Positions 1 to 8,692 of a stretch of 64,000 nt of DNA are shown in pieces. The stretch lies in the NCBI GenBank assembly GCA_947504035.1, contig CANNGA010000020.1:1-64000 (forward strand), given 5' to 3'. Origin of the DNA: an uncultured Flavobacteriaceae bacterium. Its GTDB lineage: Bacteria; Bacteroidota; Bacteroidia; Flavobacteriales; Flavobacteriaceae. The notes under the pieces are model-generated. The model saw only the letters and a list, made by a program, of their open reading frames with translations, did no database searches and was not told where the DNA came from. A program made the position numbers and the translations under genes. Position 1 is the first letter of the stretch, and each line of letters starts with the position of its first letter.

Positions 1-18
1 AATCTGTAAAAAATCCTT

Positions 19-26
19 TAGATTTG
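19..26 (+). promoter_or_regulatory. Bacteroidota-type -7 box (TAGATTTG)
   Basis: TAGATTTG is an exact match to the TAnnTTTG element of flavobacterial promoters. It lies 73 bases before the preferred start of the first gene, and a transcript would begin just before the 28-bp palindrome at 42-69. The -33 TTG half would fall outside the window, so the promoter cannot be checked fully. Confidence 0.45.
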
Positions 27-41
27 TGAAACACATACATG

Positions 42-69
42 AGATATATGTGCAATTGCACATATATCT
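42..69. repeat. Perfect 28-bp palindrome in a 5' leader
   Basis: The 28 bases read identically on both strands (AGATATATGTGCAA on the left arm, its exact complement on the right). It lies between the -7 box at 19-26 and the ATG at 99, so it could be a dyad operator bound by a dimeric repressor or a hairpin at the very 5' end of the mRNA. No T-run follows, so it is not an intrinsic terminator. Confidence 0.7.
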
Positions 70-98
70 ATGTTAGCCTTAATTACCCAACAAATAAA

Positions 99-902
99 AT
101 GAATATACCGAAAGAATCAATTTTATATCTTTTTAAAGGTGAATTAACCAAAGAACAATTGGTTGGATTAGATTGGGATATAAATGATTTAGGAGGATTT
201 AAAAATGAAGAAATATATTGGTTAAACACTCCTGGACCTATTTACACAACTCAAACTGACAATTGTGGAACTGGACAACCCGAAGCTCTTAATAATGTTG
301 GAGGAGACGAAGATTATTATGAATTTATATTCAAGCAACCTTTTAACGAAAAAGAGCTGATAGAAATAAAATCATCTGCTGATGTAGACCCATTGGGAGG
401 ATACTATATTGACGGAAATAAATATTGGACAAACGAAAAAATTATCGAATGGTGGGAGAAAATCGAATCCATAATCGATTATATGGTTAATCGATATGAA
501 GAAGAACTTCAACTCCCTTCTAATCCTCATAATAGACTTTATGACTTTGGAAAAGGCTTAAAAGAAGCTCATTTTTTTGGACCAATAAAACCTTTACCTC
601 AAAACTATAAATCTGCACTAGATTTTTACCAATATGACATTAAAAACTATCTTGAATGGTATACGACATTTAATAATGGAATATCCATTGAATTAAAAAA
701 GGTTGACTATAATTGGGATAAAAAGATTGAACTTGACGAGTTACTGAAAACATTCAATCCTGAAAGACGAGATTTACTTGAAGAATATAAAAAAAGTAAA
801 GATTATTCGATTCACAATCAAGGAAATGAAAAAGCAGAAAACAATAGTTCTTGGAAAAGAATAAAAAGTTGGATTAAAGGAAAAACTAAGGCTAATAATT
901 AA
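99..902 (+). CDS. Uncharacterised acidic cytoplasmic protein
   Basis: A 267-residue protein with no signal peptide or membrane segment. I prefer ATG 99 over the in-frame ATG at 39, because the extra 20 residues would be encoded across the palindrome at 42-69 and look unlike the rest. The N-terminal half contains the pattern GPIYTTQTDNCGTG followed by EFIFKQPFNEKEL, then GGYYIDGNKYWT and WW. From memory this resembles a scattered bacterial family often labelled ferredoxin although it lacks an iron-sulphur cysteine motif; I see only one conserved-looking cysteine. The C-terminus is lysine-rich (SSWKRIKSWIKGKTK). It stands alone, with terminator 1116-1152 downstream. Function unknown; the composition is more A+T-rich than the metabolic genes, suggesting accessory DNA. 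Confidence 0.6.
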   Translation: MNIPKESILYLFKGELTKEQLVGLDWDINDLGGFKNEEIYWLNTPGPIYTTQTDNCGTGQPEALNNVGGDEDYYEFIFKQPFNEKELIEIKSSADVDPLGGYYIDGNKYWTNEKIIEWWEKIESIIDYMVNRYEEELQLPSNPHNRLYDFGKGLKEAHFFGPIKPLPQNYKSALDFYQYDIKNYLEWYTTFNNGISIELKKVDYNWDKKIELDELLKTFNPERRDLLEEYKKSKDYSIHNQGNEKAENNSSWKRIKSWIKGKTKANN

Positions 903-1358
903 GAACTGTGTTAAAATAACAAAAGATAGACAACTTCAAAAAGAGGAAGTCGTCATTATTAAGCCATAGTTTAGACAGACTTGCTTAATTAAAAAAGAAT
1001 TTTCAAACCGAATTTACAAACTTAAAACAGCATGAGATTTTGAGAGTATTAGGAAGATGTCATGCTTCAAAAAGTTCGAACTCTGTCCCTCGGAATTGAG
1101 GTCACAATTTTAATTAAATCGCTTTAAACGAGATGTTTGAAACGATTTTTTTGTTTTACCTTGATTGGTAGTTTTTGTGTAGCTGGCATGTTTTAAGAGG
1201 GATAGTGGTTTGGACTGTTTTAGAATCATTTTTATTTAATAGCTAATCTATATTTTTATAAATTACAGATATATACTGTTATGATTTTAGTAACTTCACA
1301 TCAATTAGAAGAGTAGAATATTCAATTGTTGGGCGTAATTCCAAAAATCACCTGTTTT
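903..1358. other. Gene-poor gap with a terminator and a T-arm-like string
   Basis: No convincing coding frame is seen. The gap holds a terminator hairpin (1116-1152). Just before it, a string containing TTCGAACTCTGTCCCTCGGA has the arrangement of the 3' end of a tRNA (T-loop, T-stem strand, acceptor strand, discriminator), but the 5' partner strands do not match, so it is not a functional tRNA. It could be a remnant attachment site. Confidence 0.4.
1116..1152 (+). terminator. Rho-independent terminator
   Basis: A 14-bp stem (arms 1116-1129 and 1135-1148, one mismatch and one G-U pair, loop GAGAT) is followed by a run of T. It lies about 215 bases after the stop of the first gene, so it may end that transcript or a short unrecognised RNA between them. 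Confidence 0.6.
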
Positions 1359-2189
1359 ATGAATCAATTTGGAAAAATTAAAAATCAAGACATTAAAAAA
1401 TTTTGGCTACATGAGACAACAGGTTTTTCTTCTTGGTTAGCTAGACCAGAAAATCTTAAACTACTTTCCTTGACTGTAGGGATTGATCTTAAACTTATAG
1501 AAAGAGAAGCGTCTAGAAACTCAAGATTAAGAGTTGATTTACTAGCTATTGATAAAGAAACTAATGATTTCGTCATTATCGAAAATCAGATCAATAAAAC
1601 AGATCATTCGCACCTTGGGCAAATTGTAACTTATTCGGCTCTTTTTAATTCAAAAATTATAATATGGGTTGTTAGTGATATTAGAGAGGAGCATGAGTTG
1701 GCAATTGAGTGGTTAAATAATAATACTAAAGAACCTGTAAAACTTTATTTAGTAAGAATAGAGATTATAAAAATTAATAATTCATTACCAGCCCCTTTGT
1801 TTAATGTAATTTCAAAACCAAGATTTATTAATACTCCGAAATTGAGACTTGAAATAGAAGAAGATTTAAAACTTGGTGTATTCGAACTAGAAAAATTACA
1901 GAATAAAGTGCTTGACAAAGAAATAATAGCATTTTTTGATCTAAAATTGAAAGTAGGGAACGTTTACCCAAAAAAATCAACGGAAAAAGAGATTGGGGTA
2001 TTAGAAATGCTAGAAAAGTATAATTATAGTCTTTTTGAGAAATATTCAATACAATTTAGTCGTGACCTAAAAAATGATTTAATTGCTTGGGCTAATTTCA
2101 GAGGACTAAGTGTAAATGAAAAGCAATTTAAAAAAATAGGTAGACGAGATTATAAGAAAAATGGAGTAGAATATTTTCATATAGAGTAA
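1359..2189 (+). CDS. PD-(D/E)XK-like nuclease-fold protein (DUF4268-type N-terminus)
   Basis: The preferred ATG is 1359 (276 residues); a TTG at 1326 in the same frame is a weaker alternative. Residues about 18-110 carry a restriction-nuclease-like core: FWLHETTGFSSWL, then RVDLLAIDKETNDFVIIENQ, with the D and the ExQ spaced as the active-site motif, then the string TDHSHLGQIVTYSA. This pattern is typical of stand-alone proteins with a DUF4268-type or endonuclease-like N-terminal domain, often found in accessory and defence-rich regions. The C-terminal part (about 170-276) is charged and not recognised. No methyltransferase or partner gene is adjacent, so it is not a classical restriction-modification pair. 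The biochemical activity is inferred from the motif only. Confidence 0.6.
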   Translation: MNQFGKIKNQDIKKFWLHETTGFSSWLARPENLKLLSLTVGIDLKLIEREASRNSRLRVDLLAIDKETNDFVIIENQINKTDHSHLGQIVTYSALFNSKIIIWVVSDIREEHELAIEWLNNNTKEPVKLYLVRIEIIKINNSLPAPLFNVISKPRFINTPKLRLEIEEDLKLGVFELEKLQNKVLDKEIIAFFDLKLKVGNVYPKKSTEKEIGVLEMLEKYNYSLFEKYSIQFSRDLKNDLIAWANFRGLSVNEKQFKKIGRRDYKKNGVEYFHIE

Positions 2190-2242
2190 ACTATTTGAAC
2201 TTAAATGATTCATAAAAAGGTGTTTAGGGAAGGGCTGCGTTT

Positions 2243-2404
2243 TTGTCAGGCTTAACAACAAATAGTGTATTTGTAATACTCATTTTGACATTAGTAATAC
2301 TAATAGGCTCTTTTATTTTAACCAAAAATCTATTAAAAAAAACGAAATTTTACGACACAAAAATTAAAGACAAAGCTTACAATATACTTGTTGTATACCA
2401 TTAA
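2243..2404 (+). CDS. Possible small membrane protein
   Basis: A 53-codon frame starting at TTG with one strong hydrophobic helix (FVILILTLVILIGSFIL) followed by a basic tail (KNLLKKTKFYDTKIKDK). It ends 9 bases before the next gene. The helix-then-positive-charge layout is like a genuine inner-membrane peptide, but there is no ATG and I do not recognise a family. It could equally be the decayed N-terminus of a longer membrane protein. Confidence 0.3.
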   Translation: MSGLTTNSVFVILILTLVILIGSFILTKNLLKKTKFYDTKIKDKAYNILVVYH

Positions 2405-2413
2405 ACACCCTTG

Positions 2414-3097
2414 ATGAGTTTAGATAAAAAAATTAAAGCTGCATTCATTGGACAGGCTATAGGAAATAAAATGCCATTGAAATGCCTTAGCGCTATTTTT
2501 AAGCACAAGATTATGCGGTTGCTTAGAGCAACTATTAAAGGAAGAACTTCTTTTTTTTGTGATTTCGGTACATGTTGTACCATCGAACCACATAAAATAG
2601 TACTAGAGAACTATCCTTTTAAGCCCTCTAAGGCGTATCCGTATATGGTTTTAAATGCGCATGACATTCATGCTGTTGTTTTAAAGTCTCATCCTCCTCA
2701 ATTGTGTTATAAAGGTGATTGGATTTTTATAGCAGTTGAAAAATTGCAAGAATTAACAGTATTCGTAGAAACTAATGCCATTAGAACGGCTCCAAAAAAT
2801 TGAGTTTGGGATTACATTTTAGAGCCATTTCTCGATACAGCGCATACAAAAGAAGAGGCAGAACGTACCCTGCATGCGTTGGTGGAAAAGGGAATGCATA
2901 GCGCTCAGGTTGCAGCGATTCGAAAAGAAGTATCTCAGCAAATGTACCGCTATAACTTTGATACTATGCTTTGGGAATGGATAAGTCTAGGGCTTTTAGA
3001 TGTTTTACAAGCGATGCGCGTTGCGTATTCTGATAGAGCGTTTGAAGAATTTTATAATAAAGCAATGGCGATAGAAAATGAACACCTGTTATATTAG
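2414..3097 (+). pseudogene. Uncharacterised gene interrupted by an in-frame TGA
   Basis: From ATG 2414 one frame runs 129 codons to TGA 2801-2803, then continues without shift through VWDYILEPFLDTAHTKEE to a TAA at 3095-3097; together 227 codons. The part after the TGA has no start codon until TTG/GTG around 2879 and reads as ordinary protein with amphipathic helices (KEEAERTLHALVEKGMHSAQ), so a single ancestral gene with a nonsense mutation is the simplest explanation. The upstream part has a cysteine-rich patch (FFCDFGTCCTIE). I do not recognise the family. Alternatives are a sequencing error at the TGA or two adjacent short genes; recoding is unlikely because nothing nearby suggests a selenocysteine system. 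Confidence 0.55.
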
Positions 3098-3353
3098 CTG
3101 TTCATAGGGTATACTATTAAACCATGTGGAGACAAGCGTTAGACTAAAAGTTGCGAATAAAAAGTTAGTTATTACTTCAATTCTTTAATAAATTAGAGGC
3201 TGAAATGAAGGTGTTTACAATAGGGAAATGTATGGATGAGTTTGAATTGAAATAAATATCCGTTGTGGTGTTTTAAAATGACTGGTGCAGTCTAAACCTT
3301 AAAGCGCCAATGTGGTAGTGTGAGTAGTGGTTATATAGGTAACGCATTAAAAT

Positions 3354-3815
3354 ATGATAAAAGGACTTTTTGAAACACACATTTATGTTACAGATCTTGA
3401 AAGGTCGGTACAATTTTATGCAGAAACTCTTGGACTTGAACAGTGTCATTATGAAGCAGAACGGCGGGTTGCCTTTTTTTGGATTGGAGCACCGCAACAG
3501 CAAATGTTAGGCGTCTGGGAAGCTTCTAAAGGTTCTATTGATAAAAGGCATTTTGCTTTCGAGTGTGATGCAGATTGGGTTTTGAATGCTTCTGTAGACT
3601 GGTTAAAAGAAAGAGAAATTCCTTTTAGAAACTTTTTAAAGGAAGCTTCGGAACGACCTATGGTGTTTGCTTGGATGCCTGCTGTAGCAATATATTTTGA
3701 TGATCCGGATGGGCATTCGTTAGAATTTATAGCTAAGCTAGATGGCAGGCCGCGCCCAGATAAGGGAGTGGTCTCTTATGAGGCTTGGTTAGCCTTAGAG
3801 GCGCTAGAGGGGTAG
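3354..3815 (+). CDS. VOC-superfamily (glyoxalase/dioxygenase-fold) protein
   Basis: A 153-residue single-copy vicinal-oxygen-chelate protein with two beta-alpha-beta-beta-beta modules. Visible landmarks are ETHIYVTDLERSVQFYAETLGL at the start, KRHFAFECD in the middle and DPDGHSLEFIA near the end. The histidine of ETH, the histidine of KRHFAF and the glutamate of HSLEF are the expected metal ligands. The family includes lactoylglutathione lyases, fosfomycin- and bleomycin-resistance proteins and isomerases, and the substrate cannot be told from sequence. It stands alone between the broken gene and the GntR regulator. Confidence 0.8.
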   Translation: MIKGLFETHIYVTDLERSVQFYAETLGLEQCHYEAERRVAFFWIGAPQQQMLGVWEASKGSIDKRHFAFECDADWVLNASVDWLKEREIPFRNFLKEASERPMVFAWMPAVAIYFDDPDGHSLEFIAKLDGRPRPDKGVVSYEAWLALEALEG

Positions 3816-4065
3816 TGCGTTCTAAAGCTGTTATGTTCACGTTTAGAGGTGGTTGAGTGTCTGTTTTTGAGGCCTGTGTATGTCGTTTTTTTTTACTTCG
3901 GAAACTATAATACAGACAGTACAGGACAGATTTTTGAAAAGATTAATTTTAATTTGAGATAACTAGCGGACTCAACCCATAACAAGAATTAAATATTTTT
4001 TTCATGTTTTTAATTTCATTTTGATTGAAAATGAAGCTTTGTCTGTGAGAATTATTTTTTGATTT

Positions 4066-5067
4066 ATGACTGACACAAGAATACGACTAACGGATATAGA
4101 AAGTAATAGTATCCCTAAGTATAAAAAGATAGTTAATGCCTTTAAGGAATCTATAGAAATCAATGCGCATAAAATAGGGGATAGTATTCCTTCTATTAAT
4201 GAATTTAGTAAAGATTATAAGATTTCAAGAGATACGGTTTATAAAGCCTACAGTTTATTGAAAGAGGAAGGCTTAATTAAATCGACACCTAATAAGGGGT
4301 ATTACATTTCAGGGAGTCATAAACGCGTGTTGCTGCTTATAAGTACTTTTAAGGCTTATAAGGAGGTGTTTTACCATTCTTTTGTGAATTGCTTGCCAGA
4401 TAACGTAACTGTAGATTTACAATTTCACCACCATAATGTCAAGAATTTCAAATCAATGTTAGATGTTGATAATGGCAAGTATTACAAATATGTCGTTATG
4501 GGATTCGATCATCCAGAAGTTGAATGTGCATTGTCTAAAATAGATAAGAAACGCCTGTTACTTATCGATTGGAAAGCCAATTTGGATGATGTGAAAAATT
4601 ATGTATTTCAAGATTTTGGTGCGTCTTTTGGTAATTGTCTAGAAGAAGCCTTGTACCGTTTTAAAAAATACGAATCCTTAACGTTTATCTATCCGCCGTT
4701 TTCCTATCATCCTTATGAGAGTGTCTCACATTTTAAACAATTCTGTGCGTTGCATAATTTAGAACATGATGTCTTTGAGAACTCAGATCATTTTATGATT
4801 GAAAAAGGAAAGGCGTATATTACTGTAAACGATCGTATGTTGTATAAGTTATTGAGTAAATGTAAAGCTAAAGGTTATGAATTGGGTAAAGATATAGGCG
4901 TGTTGTCTTATAACGACACCCCTTTAAAAGAATTTACATACAAGGGAATCTCTGTGGTATCGGTAGATTTTACCGAGTTTGGTGCTAAGGCAGCAGAATT
5001 TGTAACCTCTACAGAGCCCGTACGGAAGTATTTAACAACGAAATTGATATTACGAGATTCCTTATAA
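4066..5067 (+). CDS. GntR-family regulator with periplasmic-binding-protein-like sensor domain
   Basis: A 333-residue transcription factor. Residues about 15-85 are a GntR winged helix (IPKYKKIVNAFKESI, DSIPSINEFSKDYKISRDTV, LLKEEGLI, NKGYYI). Residues about 88-330 form a LacI-like sugar-binding fold (RVLLLIST, KDIGVLSYNDTPLKEF, ISVVSVDFTEFGAKAA), so it should be a soluble dimer that senses a sugar ligand. It is the nearest regulator upstream of the uronate operon on the same strand and is the obvious candidate to control it. A close paralogue lies at 53234-54271 upstream of the sulfatase; both share the end motif GVxSYNDTPLK. The inducer is inferred to be a uronate or a pathway intermediate, unproven. 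Confidence 0.85.
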   Translation: MTDTRIRLTDIESNSIPKYKKIVNAFKESIEINAHKIGDSIPSINEFSKDYKISRDTVYKAYSLLKEEGLIKSTPNKGYYISGSHKRVLLLISTFKAYKEVFYHSFVNCLPDNVTVDLQFHHHNVKNFKSMLDVDNGKYYKYVVMGFDHPEVECALSKIDKKRLLLIDWKANLDDVKNYVFQDFGASFGNCLEEALYRFKKYESLTFIYPPFSYHPYESVSHFKQFCALHNLEHDVFENSDHFMIEKGKAYITVNDRMLYKLLSKCKAKGYELGKDIGVLSYNDTPLKEFTYKGISVVSVDFTEFGAKAAEFVTSTEPVRKYLTTKLILRDSL

Positions 5068-5670
5068 TAAGGCTCTCGAAAACGTTGTGATGTGTGTTTG
5101 TGTTTTAAATAGGTATAGTTTACAGCCTTGATTTAAAATGTCAATATTTTCTATACTGTACGCTGCATTAATTATATCGCATTGGGTTTAAAATGAGTGG
5201 ATTTAATGACGTGTATAATCTAAGAAGCGTTGTCGATAACTTCGTATAAATAATCGTTTAATAGTTTTATTTCTTTTTGTTTAAAAGTTTACTTTTGTCA
5301 AAGAATCAGGATAGAGCAGGACGGCTCGAAAGTGTGACTGCTTTATATTTGTTAGCAGCGCTTTTTTAGATAAAAGACTGTTTTTGATACCGTTTAGATA
5401 CGGAGATGTAGATATGGCGTATGAATGTCACATTTTAGCATGTCACATAGGATACAAAAACAGGAGTAGTTTAGTACATTTTTTGTGAATTGGGTTTGTC
5501 GTTACATTTTAATACAGTTGTTTTACTGCATTAGAAAATGTAATGTTATGAAAGGTATAAACCAGTGTGTACTGGTGTATTAAAACCCCTAGATATTTGT
5601 GTTTAGAGCGCACCAAAACGATGTACTGTATTAAAATAAAAAGAGATTATAAAACTAAATAATTAACTTG
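5068..5670. promoter_or_regulatory. 600-bp control region of the uronate operon
   Basis: No coding frame is apparent. Elements seen: -7-like boxes TACTTTTG (5290-5297) and TATATTTG (5344-5351), both without a convincing TTG at the right distance; an inverted repeat TTACATTTT (5502-5510) / AAAATGTAA (5535-5543) enclosing AATACAGT and ACTGCATT; a dyad ACCAGTGTGTACTGGT (5561-5576); and TGTACTGTAT (5622-5631) 40 bases before uxuB. The last string recurs upstream of the paralogous GntR gene at 53119-53128. These are candidate GntR operators; which are used is unknown. Confidence 0.4.
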
Positions 5671-6498
5671 ATGAGTAAAACAATTGTAGTTACAGGTGCC
5701 GGTGGTGTACTATGTAGCACGCTAGCAGAAGCTTTAGCAAAAGAGGGACATAAGATCGCTCTATTAGATTTAAATAAAGATGCCGCAATAGCAGCAGCAG
5801 ATAAAATTAATGAAGCAGGAGGAACTGCTATTGGCGTTAAAGCTAATGTTTTAGAGAAAGACTCTTTAGTAGCAGCAAAAGAAGAGGTAAATGCAGCTTT
5901 TGGAAAATGTGATATTTTATTAAACGGGGCAGGAGGAAACCACCCATTAGGTACAACAAGCAACCCATTTTTAGAAGCCAAAGATCTTTTAGATAAAACG
6001 GAGGGTTTTAAAACTTTTTTCGATTTAGATCCTACAGGCATTCAGTTTGTATTTAACTTAAACTTTATAGGAACATTATTACCAACTCAAGTTTTTGCCG
6101 AAGATATGGTAGGTAGAGAAGGGTGTAGTATTTTAAATGTATCTTCAATGAATGCATTTACACCATTAACTAAAATACCAGCATATAGTGGTGCAAAAGC
6201 AGCAGTATCTAATTTTACACAATGGCTAGCTGTACACTTTTCAAAAGTTGGTATCCGTGTAAACGCATTAGCACCAGGCTTCTTTTTAACAGAACAAAAC
6301 AGAACCCTATTAACGAATACTGATGGTAGTTTGACACCTCGTGGTAATCAAATTATAGACCAAACTCCAATGGGTAAATTTGGAGAGCCAGAAGATTTAG
6401 TAGGAACGACATTATGGTTGTGTGGAGAAGGCGCATCTTTCGTAACAGGTGTTGTAGTGCCAATCGATGGTGGTTTTAGTGCTTACAGTGGTGTTTAA
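5671..6498 (+). CDS. uxuB: D-mannonate oxidoreductase / fructuronate reductase, SDR type
   Basis: A 275-residue cytoplasmic short-chain dehydrogenase starting at ATG 5671 (a TTG directly before it is not needed). It shows the nucleotide-binding TGAGGVLC near residue 8, the NGAGG strand motif, catalytic serine in NVSSMNAF, and YSGAK with tyrosine and lysine. The long segment between NGAGG and the active site, and the end GEGASFVTGVVVPIDGGFSAYSGV, are characteristic of the SDR enzyme that interconverts D-fructuronate and D-mannonate with NAD(P)H. Directly downstream lie uxuA and uxaC, the steps on either side, which strongly supports this role. It is the first gene of the operon; gaps to the next genes are 20 bases or fewer. 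Confidence 0.85.
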   Translation: MSKTIVVTGAGGVLCSTLAEALAKEGHKIALLDLNKDAAIAAADKINEAGGTAIGVKANVLEKDSLVAAKEEVNAAFGKCDILLNGAGGNHPLGTTSNPFLEAKDLLDKTEGFKTFFDLDPTGIQFVFNLNFIGTLLPTQVFAEDMVGREGCSILNVSSMNAFTPLTKIPAYSGAKAAVSNFTQWLAVHFSKVGIRVNALAPGFFLTEQNRTLLTNTDGSLTPRGNQIIDQTPMGKFGEPEDLVGTTLWLCGEGASFVTGVVVPIDGGFSAYSGV

Positions 6499-6519
6499 TA
6501 CATAAATAATTGTACAAAT

Positions 6520-7488
6520 TTGGGAACATCTGCCATTACTTGGGGAATTATAGGTTGCGGAGACGTGGCAGAGCTTAAAAGTGGCCCTGCTTTTCAAAAA
6601 TGTAAGCATTCAAAATTAGTAGCCGTAATGCGAAGAGATGCCCGTTTAGCAGAAGACTTTGCAAAACGGCACAACGTGCCTTTGTGGTATAGTGATGCGC
6701 GTTTACTTTTAGAAAACGACACTATAAACGCTGTTTATATTGCGACACCTCCAGCTACGCATTTAGAATATGCCTTACAAGCTTTAAAAGCAGGTAAGGA
6801 TGTTTATATTGAAAAACCTATGGTGCTTTCTAATACAGAGGCTGCAGCATTAGAAGCCGCTGTTACTAACAGTTCTCAAAAATTAGTTGTGGCACATTAT
6901 AGACGTTTTCTGCCTATTTATCTTAAGGTGAAAACCCTTTTAGATACAGGTGCCATAGGAGCTGTAAAATATGCAGATATTACCTTTTTACAACCTTTCG
7001 ATTTTAATTCTAAAGCCACGTGGCGGTTAGATAAAGCCGTTTCAGGAGGCGGGTATTTTCATGATATTGCTCCGCATCAAATCGATTTAATGTATCATTT
7101 TTTTGGTGCATATCATACCGCCAAAGGAATAGCGGTAAACCAATCAGGGATTAATAGCGTAGACGATACTGTTAATGGCATCATTAATTTTAAAAATGGC
7201 GTACAATTTAGAGGTATTTGGTCTTTTGCAATTCCCAAATACCTTCAAGAAGATAAATGCGTTATTTATGGCGAAAAAGGGACACTCGCATTTTCCTTTT
7301 ATGAAGAAGAACTGACCTTAAGTATAGGAAACGATACGTCGGTTTTTAATTTCGAAAACCCAGAAAACATACAACAACCTTTAATACAAGAAACCGTAAA
7401 TTATTTCCTAGGAAAGCGCGACAACCCTTGCCCAGTAGAGGCAGGTGTTCGAGTTACAGCCCTTATGGAATCGTTTACTAACACATAA
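6520..7488 (+). CDS. Gfo/Idh/MocA-family sugar oxidoreductase
   Basis: A 322-residue NAD(P)-dependent oxidoreductase. Residues 1-120 are a Rossmann fold (WGIIGCGDVAELKSGPAF); the EKPM motif near residue 98 supplies the conserved lysine, and GGGYFHDIAPHQIDLM carries the catalytic histidine region. The start is TTG: the same frame runs back to the uxuB stop at 6496 without any ATG, so TTG 6520 is nearly forced. Its place inside the uronate operon suggests oxidation or reduction of a uronate derivative or a modified sugar acid, but family members act on many polyols and sugars, and the substrate is unassigned. Confidence 0.85.
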   Translation: MGTSAITWGIIGCGDVAELKSGPAFQKCKHSKLVAVMRRDARLAEDFAKRHNVPLWYSDARLLLENDTINAVYIATPPATHLEYALQALKAGKDVYIEKPMVLSNTEAAALEAAVTNSSQKLVVAHYRRFLPIYLKVKTLLDTGAIGAVKYADITFLQPFDFNSKATWRLDKAVSGGGYFHDIAPHQIDLMYHFFGAYHTAKGIAVNQSGINSVDDTVNGIINFKNGVQFRGIWSFAIPKYLQEDKCVIYGEKGTLAFSFYEEELTLSIGNDTSVFNFENPENIQQPLIQETVNYFLGKRDNPCPVEAGVRVTALMESFTNT

Positions 7489-7497
7489 TTTATACAC

Positions 7498-8673
7498 ATG
7501 GAACAAACATGGAGATGGTACGGGCCTAACGACCCAGTATCTTTATCAGATGTAAAACAAGCAGGAGCAACAGGCGTTGTCTCTGCACTACACCATATTC
7601 CAAACGGAGAAGTATGGACTGTAGAAGACATACAAAAACGAAAACATACTATTGAAAGCGCTGGTTTAACATGGAGTGTTGTGGAAAGTATTCCAGTACA
7701 CGAAAATATAAAAACCCGCTCTGGCGATTTTAAAACCTACATAGAAAGGTATAAAGAAAGTATTGCCAACTTAGCAAAATGTGGTATTACTATTGTATGT
7801 TATAATTTTATGCCTGTTTTAGATTGGACACGTACAGATTTAGCATTTAAAGTAGAAGATGGATCGGAAGCCTTACGTTTCGATGTAACAGCATTTGCAG
7901 CGTTTGAGTTGTTTTTATTAAAACGACCAGGTGCAAAAGAGGCCTACTCTGATGCGCAGCAAAAAGCAGCTAAAGTGTATATTGATGGACTTTCTGAAGA
8001 TGAAAAAAAGAAACTGGTAAATAATATTATCGCAGGCTTACCAGGCGCAGAAGAAGGCTATACTTTAGAGCAGTTTCAAACAATTTTAGATACTTATAAA
8101 GACATAGATGCACAAGCATTACGTGACAATTTAGTAGCGTTTCTAAAAGAAATTATACCTGTAGCCTCGCAAAACGAGGTGTTAATGTGTATCCACCCAG
8201 ACGACCCACCATATCCAATTTTAGGATTGCCAAGAGTTGTCAGTACAGAAGCAGATTATGCATATTTGTTCGATAATGTGCCAGATCGTGCCAATGGAAT
8301 TACATTTTGTACAGGATCGTTAGGTGTTAGAGAAGATAACGACTTAGTGGGGATTTTTGAACGTTTTGCAGATCGTGCGCATTTCTTACATTTGCGTAGT
8401 ACGAAGCGTGATGAGGAAGGAAACTTTTACGAAGCCGATCATTTAGATGGAGATGTAGACATGTATGCTGTTGTAAAAGCAATTCTTATTGAAGAAAAAA
8501 GACGAAAAGCAGCAGGTATGGCAGATTATGCAATACCAGTACGTCCAGATCACGGACACCAAATGCTAGACGATTTACATAAAAAAACCAACCCAGGCTA
8601 TTCTGGAATAGGCCGTTTAAGAGGTTTAGCAGAATTAAGAGGATTAGAATACGGTTTAAAACATACACTATAA
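7498..8673 (+). CDS. uxuA: Mannonate dehydratase
   Basis: 391 residues, the usual length of UxuA. The enzyme dehydrates D-mannonate to 2-keto-3-deoxy-D-gluconate (KDG) in the cytoplasm with a divalent metal. Recognisable family strings are the N-terminal [24 protein letters not shown], the metal-site regions [16 protein letters not shown] and [13 protein letters not shown], and near the end RPDHGHQM. It follows the Gfo/Idh gene by 9 bases and precedes kduI by 19. With uxuB it converts fructuronate to KDG, which then needs KdgK (48954-50000). Confidence 0.95.
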   Translation: MEQTWRWYGPNDPVSLSDVKQAGATGVVSALHHIPNGEVWTVEDIQKRKHTIESAGLTWSVVESIPVHENIKTRSGDFKTYIERYKESIANLAKCGITIVCYNFMPVLDWTRTDLAFKVEDGSEALRFDVTAFAAFELFLLKRPGAKEAYSDAQQKAAKVYIDGLSEDEKKKLVNNIIAGLPGAEEGYTLEQFQTILDTYKDIDAQALRDNLVAFLKEIIPVASQNEVLMCIHPDDPPYPILGLPRVVSTEADYAYLFDNVPDRANGITFCTGSLGVREDNDLVGIFERFADRAHFLHLRSTKRDEEGNFYEADHLDGDVDMYAVVKAILIEEKRRKAAGMADYAIPVRPDHGHQMLDDLHKKTNPGYSGIGRLRGLAELRGLEYGLKHTL

Positions 8674-8692
8674 AACTAACATAACTTTAGCC

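Noticed and set aside
2801-2803. In-frame TGA as a recoded selenocysteine codon.
   Set aside because: The surrounding sequence has no recognisable SECIS-like hairpin and no selenoprotein family is apparent; a nonsense mutation or sequence error is simpler.
5236-5248. ATAACTTCGTATA, identical to one arm of a loxP site.
   Set aside because: The second arm and the spacer are absent, and there is no recombinase or vector sequence nearby. A 13-base match of this kind can arise by chance in an A+T-rich gap.
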